From assembly GCA_947628735.1 (NCBI GenBank), contig CANRAY010000007.1:1-51658 (forward strand): 51,658 nucleotides of DNA, read 5' to 3'. This document shows, one piece after another, positions 37,101 through 42,900 of this stretch. The notes below the pieces were generated by a model that was given only the letters and a program-made list of their open reading frames with translations, did no database searches and was not told the DNA's origin. Position 1 is the stretch's first letter, and each line of letters starts with the position of its first letter. The translations under genes and the position numbers were made by a program. Source of the DNA: an uncultured Clostridia bacterium (GTDB lineage: Bacteria; Bacillota; Clostridia; TANB77; CAG-508).

Positions 37101-38256
37101 ATTGCATTTGTGTTGCTTTTTTTAATTCTTCATCAAGTTTTGCCCAATATTCTTCTAAGTAATCAGATTCTTTTAAATTACTATTTGTTATTGCTTGTTT
37201 TAGATTTTTTAACCCTGTGTAATCCACAATATACACATATCTTGCTTTTTGTCTAACATTTTTATTGCTATCTGTTGCAGTAAATATAACAAGAGCTTTT
37301 CTAGTTTCTTTATTTTTTATTGCTTCATTAACATCTGATACATCTATATTTTCTTTACTAATTGGCTCATTTTCCACGCCATCAAAGACGTCAGAGTATG
37401 TTGCTCCGGCATCTTCATATTGATATGTATTTGTATCTTTATCACTTATATCTAAATAAATCGTACTATCTCCATTTAACTTTATTGTAGGAGCTACGAT
37501 ATCTGTTCTGACTTCTAATTTTGCATAATATCCTTTTGATATGATATTAGAAAAGTCTTTTGCATACCATTGTAAATAATATATTCCTGGTTTTGTAGGT
37601 ATAGTAACATCTGTTTTTCCATCTTGTGGTTTATATATTTTTGTAGAATTTGTTTGGAAATCTTTTAATTCTGGCTCTGTTCCTTCTACCCATCTATATG
37701 AAATAAAGTATATGTCTGTTTCATCAGTAAAACTTACAGGAATTTTATCTCCCGCTTTAACAATTGCTGATGTAGGTTTTAAAACTAATTCAGGCATTGT
37801 TGTATCTTCTGGTACTGATAATTTTTCAACAGTTTTATAGGGAATTGCAATTTCTAATGATTGATTTATTCCATCCCATGCAAATATGCTTAATTCCCAT
37901 AAGCCTGGTTCACTAGGTGCTTTTATACTCCAAATTGTTTCTTTTGGTGATCCATCTACTCTTACGGCAGTAGGCTTTTTAGTAGAACTTGGTTCTAAAT
38001 GTTTATTCCATGTGTAATATACACCTACTACTTTTGTGTCATCTGTAATTTTAAATTTTAAATCAGTTCCTACTAATACTTCTCCTGCTGTTCTTGTACT
38101 TCCTTCTGCTATTGGTTGAGGTACAACTACTGGAGCTGTTGTATCAGCTGCTGCACTTATTACTATTGGCATTCCTAAAAGTATTGTTATTGTGATTATT
38201 ACTGATATTAATACTTTCCTTTGAGTTTTCAGAAAGTCAGACATATTTTTAGACAT
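22195..38256 (-). CDS. Giant secreted repeat protein (5353 residues), probable adhesin
   Basis: A signal peptide (about 1-36, LGMPIVISAAA) is followed by Ig-like segments to about residue 350. A helical region (about 350-490) follows, with two or more FIVAR-like units related to those of the cohesin-like protein. The rest is a long series of beta-rich repeats resembling MBG-type adhesin domains: units like YDGKxxxVTI...APTxAGTYxVKV...FTI, and units with S-x-YG. Near the C-terminus is a DUF5011-like domain (DQEKPTIKSAGSD...). Higher-order repeats of about 3.5 kb are listed separately. There is almost no cysteine, and no LPXTG motif, membrane helix or dockerin at the C-terminus, so its anchorage is unclear. 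It heads a four-gene operon from a consensus promoter. The protein would be over 500 nm long if extended (inference). Repeat collapse during assembly could have changed the true length. Confidence 0.88.
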   Translation of the reverse strand: MSKNMSDFLKTQRKVLISVIITITILLGMPIVISAAADTTAPVVVPQPIAEGSTRTAGEVLVGTDLKFKITDDTKVVGVYYTWNKHLEPSSTKKPTAVRVDGSPKETIWSIKAPSEPGLWELSIFAWDGINQSLEIAIPYKTVEKLSVPEDTTMPELVLKPTSAIVKAGDKIPVSFTDETDIYFISYRWVEGTEPELKDFQTNSTKIYKPQDGKTDVTIPTKPGIYYLQWYAKDFSNIISKGYYAKLEVRTDIVAPTIKLNGDSTIYLDISDKDTNTYQYEDAGATYSDVFDGVENEPISKENIDVSDVNEAIKNKETRKALVIFTATDSNKNVRQKARYVYIVDYTGLKNLKQAITNSNLKESDYLEEYWAKLDEELKKATQMQSDNKSEQEAIQTQLENLQSAYNDILDQKSYKEVQRDSLSAKKAELGKLVGIEEYSEEQWQKIQEELAKKYSANSWNALKSLIEQAEQEKLQSKFDDIVKQINLDTLVELPVIKSETVVTEPINKTYIKSGNQIKVTFTTNVELNVQETKAKIKINDKEYDVDTINEEDDEKTYSFSYTFTDENEEGIISYAIELIGKEDNNSNAEKQTNITFDKTKPEIQGWNDGINDETTITVFDEYTVNTSDIKVSDNYTSNLTIEIYIDNTKQEGTSANLKNDEFKDHTIKYVVRDEAGNENEKERTIKVQKTSGESNPEYISSKPENLETTYDPFGKLSNVNLPENWEWVDGNTLPTVNTKTYMANYKSQDDRYEDVNNVELNVNVKKATPKLSNETEEALNKLTATYLDNLATVKFPETVKETTEEETAGTFSWKLDENQTAETTLVGNANEQGNEFTVLFTANDTDNYNVLEHQAKIIVSKKIPTIEDLSYTITDTTYNGKQQPITVNAQDGLSGFGKTITVKYNNEENAPKDADTYNITVEISNGTNYSDTTLDLGSYTIKKATPNTNNIVGKYTKGEGQEELSKQEPFTRIEYDRQSHSIDVETFGVNKEDTTIGKAENIKYHKVDSFEKVLEDFESGLEEAPTEIGIYIVTADFTDGKNYNSAQNIEVGRFEIFAKDLSEETIKIKISNTEDVYYDETDKSSYLKKELTETSVNGLTLEDLNINITEFNRQKFTDGTDTKTDLINAGTYTVNQYEISGKGNYTGTITNVTFDGNFVIGRSNEQTTPEIQLGGVNEANTVVTTATGVKLIVENDGQQKENANIKYSGGIEGVATIDPQNGEITVISKGEENPQFTAEFEATENYNAKKAESITLNIELDTLNQDNFEIDGELNQTYDGKAKSIDVTSKNSSIKSGEDYTIEYYKEGQKEESPTEVGNYQIVVKFKGNNVYKAQDYTIGTLTINPKNITIKIKTTKTVIYGQESDITNLNLSEEEYEIVKEDDEVQPSHSELTFKVKGAESLQEPLSVNESNYDIDVECSNKNYTVSVTEGQGKYIVTPRPVKITITGTATSVYGENIADVSNIEHEIEKAEDMQEEEKGLINEDNLNLVFVVLKNTEPEEIADNMTDVGDYMIKATSDNQNYQVTTESNTNYKITPQILKAQAQSSNSVYGEKVTVPSYTITGTFYPIMAEIKTVIERTDKDHIGEIYDPTSEDPLPVGTHKVVVKLEIKDKNPNNYKTEFTDGQYEVTKKPIEVKAENVTVKYGEDGKEKLQLSEPIEGLVGKDTKQDLAVTLKVYRTDSENTDVTDSLTEQPANGAYEIRGTSTSANYDVTVMPGKYTIEKAEPVISTEKESSLQSLKANYGQTLNDVKLPEKQTGEELQETKKLTPGSYKWQLEGTTKVGNVTEEGNQFVVVFVPDDTTNYNEKTLNAKIMVSKINPTDKNVEGKIGETTLAQTPTETLEKQYTEVTYTGSNIDVNVTAKDIYNEELRDDEVTNSIGEVTNKKYYKVTEQGPELSEKLDEIESVRNVGKYVVKVDLTGGNNYNSGNEIEVGRFEVTPKEITDEDITIKLPEDHTTYNPEHKVEATVEYSSEDIGNNAKADIQYTREPSEELEEAPTNAGTYKVTVTVTVNGNYSGDPKTAEKEFTIDKATQVIPIVSLNSETAKMTDKEMPTITVSSTPNEEATLKYTSTAPNVATIDETEGTIKLVGEGTVQFKVQYNETANYNASEEVLTNVLKVSKDILDPANFTIETDVSNIIYDGTDKTVTIKSTVEGIDPENYEIEYYKMPDETKLEGKLPNEAGTYKVKVVFKGDVNYEAGMFEAGEFTIKQRKIEITIDHKLTSVYGTYDNSEKKLTFTPEADYKIGEENIVSADEEYVTVNLSLVSPEYLDETGNLQVENYDIALSISGDKSSNYIIEYSETTEPENKKYSVTQANPKLPEDITLEAKYKDTLESLNTQLQNALNGEYTPGNFEWKLGPDEQASKKTVGNATTGEPHTFNATYTPTDTRNYKSGQEVTVKINVAKIDPVLSDLKVTPDTETEDIEGSPVTTYTYTYDTKGKKINIGKSDETLGTITTKYYQVIDRGEEQEEQLLEGGKVPTNVGTYKVKVSIEEGTNFKATESEIKVAVIKIVQKQVTINITSDSLTSVYGEKISTIDYAVKENGEAIQNELEQLKKDLNIVFALQRADSLENQIEINEEAKPNADTYNIVIKSHSSNYAVTLENIAPYKTYTITPRPVTVTVTGSKESIYGNDIEDINDIENSIEQSPEDGEAKGLLKGESLDELTFAVYTDEINLATSTTDAGKYMIKASSTNKNYNVTTAENKAYTIKPRPFVVTIEDVKGTYGEIIPKLTATVTPDEVSTITLPTLNGTPYIIVGEARLHEGEDPSNKIKVGQSYTIDVDISGLTSNFELQKTTGNYTVDKKKITVKAQDVTVKYGEDGKGQLQLLQPIEGLVSGDEESALAVTLKVYRTDNGANGYPTPEDVTDKLATQPANGTYEIKGELGESTNYTVTVTPGKYTIEKADPIISKTSQEELQSLAAKYGQTLNDVTLPEEQQGNEQGVDEKTTATAGNFSWKLQEGEDAKTKQVGEATEPDGQGNEFTVVFIPSDNTNYTSKEITVYIKVSKIDPTYKNVEGTIGEETTLAQTPAETQEKEYAKVTYTGENIDVNVTAKDIYNTELKDEGLTESIGTLDNKKYYKVTTEGPELPEQLNEIKEVKDVGKYVVKIDLTGGKNYNAGSEIEVGRFEVTPKAITDEDITIKLPEDTTYIPDHKVEATVTYSSDDVKKNAVEDIKYYSISGEPSKKQETLLKEAPTNAGKYKVTVTVTVSGNYSGEPKTAEKEFTIDKATQVTPIIELSKESVTMVEEAPKLTVNSEPYEEANIVYGTVENKKDVATIDETNGTITLVGEGTVEFTAQYKETDNYKASDVATSKTLTVSRVDLPMDNFKIKNDPYTVQYDGEEQEVTITSTVENILPATYTVKYYKVQGLEEEPLETAPTDAGTYKVKVEFNGNATYNAGTFEAGNFTITQRPIEVTISKKLTSEYGIYSKEHTVTFNKDTDYTIKEEDIVSKDLENVTVSLELEDPSYQNETGNLQAGDYNIILKLSGGKANNYTVKYSEGTIEDNKKYTVTKIDPTLPTDITLEAKYKENLDSLKDDLNQKLEGEYTQGTFTWESDGSTLVGEVAGSPHTFNAKFTPTDNRNYNEKTIEVKVNVGKIDPTLSDLDVSAVSPAEKEEPDKETQIKTYTYTYDAQEKKIDITKKEDESLGDITVKYYKLVDKPEGQGQKEEQALEGNAPTEVGEYVVKASIAEGTNFNPALKQEDRDNEIKVAIIKIVQKQVKVTITSQDLTSVYGEQLKQIEFKAEDIKTSEDIGKLKDSLKIVFELDKDGQTTEVKEGVKPTVGTYTIKIKQYSNNFEVTLVEENNQYEITPRPVKITITSQDLSSIYGDQIQLEGIQYTIQNASETVGKAEGLLDSENLNELTFAVYTDEGESVTNTTDVGTYMIKASSTNQNYEVTTVENKAYTINQRTIKVTTQSTSGVYGNPIPELQATIEPNQLEGITLPQLNGKPYIKVEEEKIYAGTVTNKLQVEQEYDIDVEIQIEEGKDGNFNIQKQLGKYTLTQKEITVQAQDVTVKYGEDGKDKLKLLQPVEGLVSGDEESALAVTLKVYRIDSEANGYPTPEDVTESLSTQPVKGTYKIRGTSASTNYNVTVIEGQYKINKAEQVTPVVHLNKTHVLMTGEEIPQIQVEPSPEPHEEAKLVYGTVENKEDVAKIDSTNGTITLVGEGTVKFTVKYQETDNYLESTTVETEELTVEKATLLEDNFTITQSQFEYNGTQPAIMINSTIPGVLQVGPEDKNYTLTYYETSPDEKDLGETVPKDAGTYTVKLEFNGNTIYKGGTFEVGSFTITQKPITVQAQQITVNYGEDGSEKISLVKSDDGSIEGIVAGDTEEALAVTLRVYRTDIENAKDVTDELAIQPANGTYKIRGTSTSRNYNVTVTEADYKILPKPQNKPEITGPTEVKMTEQNAKVQLGNSPIDNGTITYQNNSEEIINIGQDGTITPLQVGEAKITVTFGATDNYSAQTSEEYTIKVIRDDLQTTDFTFDLSEHGKYDGQVHSITVEPKPEIEGKIGNITIQYNKLGANTEVEQENAELKAVGQYKVILHVEEGTHYNKADLDLGTYTIDKGIYKLPESVKFPDGDESKLIYNGEELTYNGLANVLQNIPDIEGLEITYSGNVKKEVGEYEVTADFKIKANGTLSESYDTVEPSQLTGHWSIIRGALVESNFNIENTKYVYDGNPKEVKVTPKFDGIGKITVQYSTTGEGETWTEAPTNAGSYFIRIITEQGDYYEPSTIDVKNVKLEIEKAEQEAPEVHLSQEEIVITTTDFPTIIFDQENLQNKKGDVTYTLNQEGIITMSEGNITGILSAGEVQITVTYTGDNNYKESKTVLTLNVIKDTLKESYFTISNNVYIYDNQPKQATVSVTGEVRTEDLGSYAIQYNGEQSQIDAGEYDIKLIVEESKKYERAELTVGKLIINPATLTVSDLNFTIDNKNFTNGVDAEGKTLKDYIAKWERKDPDIPKVGKEHKVENITLVEKYNSETNKGITFDVIYKNLINGQILEETPNDIGTYGVTVKANGRNFTSSDISLNGFTITDQEKPTIKSAGSDVVMINTTEIDYKSFIIATDDYDLSEEITIKWTGSIDTSKEGKNTITYTATDKHNNVSDPFEVTIMVKDYPPIIQSIDQDGIGSEITIEKEKGYWNNVLSSIHLGWTKGTVTIHKFDLEDIGLDEAKTKYEELAKSQEATYTNKGKEDTEKATWLYQDGIYRIAVADQNDPEVIIVRYIKIDNRTPGWTLEANGQIGWQHTFDATEVTLKVPNINNIKNIYVTTSRNGHIESFMLVEEQNIQRETPGLTVGEDNTLVYKITCEQGSNVICNIIIEDINQKISRIDNFMIQPSQP
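25300..33340 (-). repeat. Higher-order repeats of about 3.5 kb in the giant gene
   Basis: The signature VKYGEDGK (or VNYGEDGS) recurs with its codons near 33301, 29779, 26161 and 25301, giving spacings of about 3522, 3618 and 860 bp. Around the first three, the same order of sub-domains is repeated: ITPRPVxxTxT...YG, then an EGLVSGDEESALAVTLKVYR-like unit, then LPxDITLEAKYK and LTSxYGxY units. The copies are diverged but clearly homologous, so this is a tandem amplification of a block of several domains followed by a partial copy. Confidence 0.75.
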
Positions 38257-38322
38257 ATTTTTTCCCCCTATTTTTTCATATCTTTTTATTTTTTATACTC
38301 CGAATGATAATATTCCGTAAGT

Positions 38323-38351
38323 ATTATATCTAATTATCCTTGTAAAGTCAA
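38323..38351 (-). promoter_or_regulatory. Promoter of the giant surface-protein operon
   Basis: Minus strand TTGACT (38346-38351), 17 bp, TATAAT (38323-38328). This leaves a leader of about 60 bases before the ATG at 38256, which is preceded by GGGGG. It should drive the 22-kb run of four genes down to 16533. Confidence 0.85.
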
Positions 38352-38388
38352 TGTTTTTAAACAATTTATGTCAACTTTTTCTATACTA

Positions 38389-38430
38389 AAAAAATAAAAA
38401 TCCCCCTACGTTATTTATTCCGTAGGGGGT
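38389..38430 (-). terminator. Terminator after the acidic repeat-protein gene
   Basis: G+C-rich arms CCCCCTACG (38402-38410) and CGTAGGGGG (38421-38429) are followed on the minus strand by ATTTTTATTTTTTT. It lies about 16 bp past the stop of the gene ending at 38446 and separates it from the giant-protein promoter. Confidence 0.88.
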
Positions 38431-38445
38431 AAACAGTTAAGGAGT

Positions 38446-39717
38446 TTATTCTTGTGGTGTTACATCGATTACTTCTTCTATTTGTTCTGTTTCTTTCTCA
38501 CTTTCTTCTCCGCCTAACTCTGGAAGAGATAAATCTGATTCTATAATTTCAGATTCAAAAATCTCTGGTTCTGAGTTTGACGGTTCTGAATTTGAGGGTT
38601 CTGAGTTGGTTGGTTCTGAGCTTGTCGGTTCTGAATTCGGCGGTTCTGATGATTCTGGTGTAGAATTGTCTACTGTCATATTGTCGTTTGTTTGGTCATC
38701 AGAAGATTCACCACTTGGCGTAATTTCATTTGAACCTGTTGGATTCTCATCATTTGAGGTGATATTCTGTCCTTCGCCTTCGTCTTCTTCCGAATCTAAA
38801 TCTGGAAGTTTTTCTTGTGGCGATTGTTCTTCTGGGACAGTAGGATTATTTTCTCCCTGTTCTTCTCCTTCTAGATCTGGAAGAGGTTCATTTGGTGTTT
38901 CATCTTGCGAAACATTTGGATTTTGTTCTTCCTGTTCTTTGCCAGTTAAATCTGGTAAAGGATCTTCTTTTGGAGGATCTGGTTTTACAGGGGGCTTTTG
39001 AGGTTTGTTATCATCCTCACCCGGATCTGTTGGTTTACTTGGTTTTCCTTCAGATGGATTATCTGAATCATCACCATGATCTTTATCAGGATCTTTGCTG
39101 GGATCATTTTCTGGATCTTTGCTCGGATCGTTCTCTGGATCCTTGCTGGGATCATTCTCTGGATCCTTGCTGGGATCATTTTCTGGATCCTTGCTCGGAT
39201 CATTCTCTGGATCCTTGCTGGGATCATTTTCTGTATCTTTGTTAGGATCGTTTTCTGGATCTTTGCTGGGATCATTTTCCGGATCCTTGCTTGGATTGTT
39301 TTCTGGATCTTTGCTTGGATTGTTTTCTGGATCTTTGCTCGGATCATTTTCTGGATCTTTGCTGGGATCATTTTCTGGATCTTTGCTCGGATCATTTTCC
39401 TGATCCTTGCTAGGATCATTTTCTAGGTCCTTGCTGGGATCACTCTCTGGATCCTTGCTAGGATCATTTTCTGGGTCCTTGCTGGGATCACTCTCTGGAT
39501 CCTTGCTAGGATCATTCTCCGGTTTCTGACTTGAATCTTGATTTGGATCTTTGGTTTCTAACGTTGAATCGTTCGGATTTGTGGGATTATCCAGTTGTCC
39601 CGGATTATTATTCCCACATGACCGTAGGAGAAGCAGGATAATGATAATCACAATTACAACGATAATTATGATCCGTTTTTCCCTTTTTCCTATGGTCTTC
39701 TTGTTTTTTTCGTTCAC
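38446..39717 (-). CDS. Single-pass membrane protein with 18 DPSKDPEN-type repeats
   Basis: The GTG at 39717 is chosen as start: AAGGAG lies 9 bases upstream, and the N-terminus (NEKNKKTIGKREKR) then leads directly into an Ile/Val/Leu helix (about 16-32). This gives 423 residues; a longer frame open to 39864 has no such site. Outside the membrane come 18 units of eight residues (DPSKDPEN and variants), then an acidic Ser/Pro/Glu-rich region. In that region a short motif LP(D/E)L-x-(G/S)-(K/E)-E occurs four times. No enzyme domain is recognised. The repeats probably form an extended, highly charged stalk (inference). Base composition is G+C-richer than its neighbours, as in the SleB-like gene. 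LPDLTGK is not a sortase signal, because it is internal and not followed by a membrane helix. Confidence 0.75.
   Translation of the reverse strand: MNEKNKKTIGKREKRIIIIVVIVIIIILLLLRSCGNNNPGQLDNPTNPNDSTLETKDPNQDSSQKPENDPSKDPESDPSKDPENDPSKDPESDPSKDLENDPSKDQENDPSKDPENDPSKDPENDPSKDPENNPSKDPENNPSKDPENDPSKDPENDPNKDTENDPSKDPENDPSKDPENDPSKDPENDPSKDPENDPSKDPENDPSKDPDKDHGDDSDNPSEGKPSKPTDPGEDDNKPQKPPVKPDPPKEDPLPDLTGKEQEEQNPNVSQDETPNEPLPDLEGEEQGENNPTVPEEQSPQEKLPDLDSEEDEGEGQNITSNDENPTGSNEITPSGESSDDQTNDNMTVDNSTPESSEPPNSEPTSSEPTNSEPSNSEPSNSEPEIFESEIIESDLSLPELGGEESEKETEQIEEVIDVTPQE
39082..39513 (-). repeat. Eighteen tandem 24-bp units encoding DPSKDPEN
   Basis: The 432-bp tract divides exactly into 18 in-frame 24-bp units. 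The protein units are DPSKDPEN with variants DPSKDPES, DPSKDLEN, DPSKDQEN, NPSKDPEN, DPNKDTEN and DPSKDPDK. Differences are mostly synonymous or single substitutions, typical of a slippage-prone coding minisatellite. Confidence 0.95.
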
Positions 39718-39902
39718 AAGCACCATCTCCTTAGTTTTCAATGTACTATTTTTCCTTAACTGTTTTCTTAAGATAGCGGACATTCTATCTACACTACCTA
39801 TATGCAAAATAGGCAAAAGAACACCTATGTATACTATTATATAATACAACATCCCAAAAGTCAATTTTTTATGTTTACAAGCTTTTTGATATAAGTATGT
39901 AA

Positions 39903-39942
39903 AAAAATTAGGAATTAGCTTTTAGCTAATTCCTAGTTTTTA
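39903..39942 (-). terminator. Terminator after the C-terminal dockerin gene
   Basis: Arms with TAGGAATTAGCT and AGCTAATTCCTA pair around a short loop; A-rich and T-rich flanks are present on either side. It lies about 12 bp past the stop at 39955. Confidence 0.8.
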
Positions 39943-39954
39943 TCTTTATAATAT

Positions 39955-42900
39955 TTATTTGATACTCTTTAAGCCTATTAATACTAATTTCATGTTTGCC
40001 ATATCGTTTACATTACATTTACTATTTTTATCTAGGTCTGCTGCTTTTTGTTTTGTATTTGGTAGTTCTTCTGTTTTAATTAAATGTAATTTTATTTTTG
40101 CTAAATCATTAACTGTTACTCTACCATCTCCGTCAATGTCACCTGTTACTTCAAGTGTATATTGTGAATCATCTGCTAATTTTAAAATTGTATCAGTGGT
40201 AATTAAACTATCTTCTCCTAACATGTTTCCGTGTTGATCTACAAATACTATATCTTGTTCTTTTTCTATTTGAACATTTTCTTTAAAGTCTTTTACTGTT
40301 GTTCCAGGAGTTATTTGTGAAATATATCCTTCTTCTACTTTGTATTCGTCAGTTTCTATTAAATCTGGTGATCCTGGTTTTGCTAATCCAGTATTTGGAT
40401 TATCCATTCCTGTTCCAATCCAATTTACCTTTGCTGTTGCTTTTCCTTTATTTCCTGCTTTATCTTGGAATTCAAAAGTAAATTCTCCGTTTGTTTCAAA
40501 TGTATATGTGTATCCATTTCCCTTATCACTATTATTTAATACGATTACTTCTTCACTAGGAACTAAAGTTGCTATTACTTCTGCATCTACTCCTGTTCCA
40601 GAGCTATATTCTATAGTTGCTGTTGGTTTTACTTTGTCAATCCAATCAACTACTGCTGTTGTTGATCCTTCTTTTTTAGTTTTGTTATCGTAGAATTCGA
40701 ATGTAAAGTCTCCATTGTCTTCAAATACATATTCATTACTGTCATGGTTTGTAATAGTAATATCTGTACTTGGATTTGTAAGTCTTGCTATAACATTTCC
40801 ATTTGTTAATTTTGTTGTATTAAATTCAATTCCTGCTGTAGGATGTGGATTTTTTGTTGTATCTTGATAAATATTAAACATTCTTGCTGCCATAAAGTTT
40901 CCACCATATGCTGCTGAAGTTTTTACTCCTACTATCTTTATATATTTTACAATTGGTTTTTCTTCACCTTCAAATTCTATTGATTTAGTTGTATCATTAT
41001 TATCCCATGTTGCACTTCCAATTTCAGTATATTCTTTTCCGTCTGTGCTTCCTAGAATTTGAGCTTCTAGAATTTTACCATTTCCTCCTCCTGCTGGTAC
41101 ATATTCAATTGCTGATAAATCGATGGTTTTATCTAGTTTTATAATAATATATTTTTCTGTGTCTGATCCATTCCAAGCAGAGTGCCATCTTGTATTTATA
41201 TTTCCATCTATACTATTTGTTGCATGACCTTGATTTCCTGTTGCTTCTGTTGAAACAGCTTCAATTGATAAATGAGATACTGGAATATATTTTCTTGTAT
41301 TTGGTTGATTATCTTCTTTAAATTCATATGTTATAGGATCACTTGCTAAAGTTGTTCCTGTTGCTGCTTGTCTAATTTGTATTTTTTTATCTCCTGTTAA
41401 GTCTGGAGATGCTTCTTTATATGATGTCCATTTTTCTTCATTTTCAAAACGCCATTCTGTTTTTTCGTTAGTACCTAATATACGATTTTCTAGGTCATTA
41501 TTGTATAAATTACTTAAATTTTTTTGTTCTGTTATATCTATTTTGAATATATTATTTTCATCATCATAACTTGTTCCATATATATGAATATAAATATCAT
41601 CTTCTGCATTAATGCTATTTAGTTGATCATCTGGTAATTCAAATTTATGTTCTTCACCAGCTTCAAATATAACATCATGCCAATGTTCTTTTCCATCTAT
41701 ACTATAATCCCAGTGAATTCCTGATTCGTCGTAATTGCTTGATAATACAATCTTTCCTGCGTCATCTCCATCAAATGAGAAACTTGCAAGTTTATCGTTC
41801 ATTTGTCCTAATAAATATTTAGCTACTGTTTGTGTAATACTTGGTTGATATACTTTTGTATTATCTGTCCATGTGCTTCCTTCTTTTAATGTATTTTCTT
41901 GTAATACTGCAAATTTAAATGAATATTCTGTTGTTTTTAATTCTGGTTTAATTAAATTTGATAATTGATACATTGGTAATGGGAAGCATTTTAAGTTTTC
42001 GCATATATCTTTTGCTAATTCAAAATATTCCTCTTCTGATGTATTTTTATTTGCTTTATATAAATTGATTAATCCATACCAAGCATCAATATTAATTGGT
42101 TCTATTTTTAATGCATCTCTGTAAATTTTTTCTTGTTTTTCTGGATTATCTTTATATATATCTGCTGTCATAATAATTTCTTCGGCTTTTTCATAATTTT
42201 CATAATCATTTAATGCTTCTTGTGCTAATACAATATATGTTGCACAATATCCTTCTGCATAGCTATCACTACCCCATCCTAGAGGCATTCTTACAGATAG
42301 TTTTTCTGTTTTTCCTGATAATGCCCATCCACTTACGTCATTGTCGATTGTCCAATATCCATTTCCTTCTGCATCTTTTCTATAATATATAAGTGCTGCG
42401 TGACCTGGTTGACTGATTACAGATGATGGAGTTCCGTGAACACCACGTATGTTAGAGCCTATTTTAGATATACCACCACAAACGGCTCCTCCTTCAATGT
42501 TCATCCATAATTTATAAACTCCTGGTTTATATGTTACTCCATATTTTAAGAATCCATATTTGTCATCCCATTTTTGTTTGTTAGCTTCTGAATGAAATTC
42601 TGGTCTTCCATAATCTGGGTCTATATATTTCATGTAAGGGTGTGGTTGTAAATATTTTTCTTCTTGATTTGGATGATCGTCTATATATTTTTGAGTATAT
42701 TCATTCAACCATAAAATTTCTTCATCATCTATTATGTTGTTCATTACAAAACGCATTTCTTCTACTTTTAGGTCTTCAAACCATGGTGTATGATTTTGGT
42801 TTGCAGAAACAACGAATTTTCCATCTTTGTGCAATTCTTTAAATATTTCATAACGAGTTACTGGATCTGATTGATTTTCTTCACTTGTAGTATCCATCCA

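Noticed and set aside
23000..38000. Many plus-strand ORFs of 60-100 codons inside the giant gene
   Set aside because: They are rich in Leu, Phe and Ile, lack ribosome binding sites, and recur at the same place in each repeat copy, so they are antisense shadows of the repeats.
38850..38960. Sortase LPXTG signal in the acidic repeat protein (LPDLTGK)
   Set aside because: It is internal, has an extra residue relative to LPXTG, and is not followed by a hydrophobic segment and basic tail.
39076..39426. Long open frames on both strands across the 24-bp repeats
   Set aside because: The unit length is a multiple of three and lacks stops in several frames, so all these frames stay open. Only the minus-strand DPSKDPEN frame has a ribosome binding site, a membrane helix and a terminator.
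39082..39513. CRISPR array
   Set aside because: The 24-bp units are directly adjacent with no unique spacers and keep one reading frame; no cas genes are nearby.
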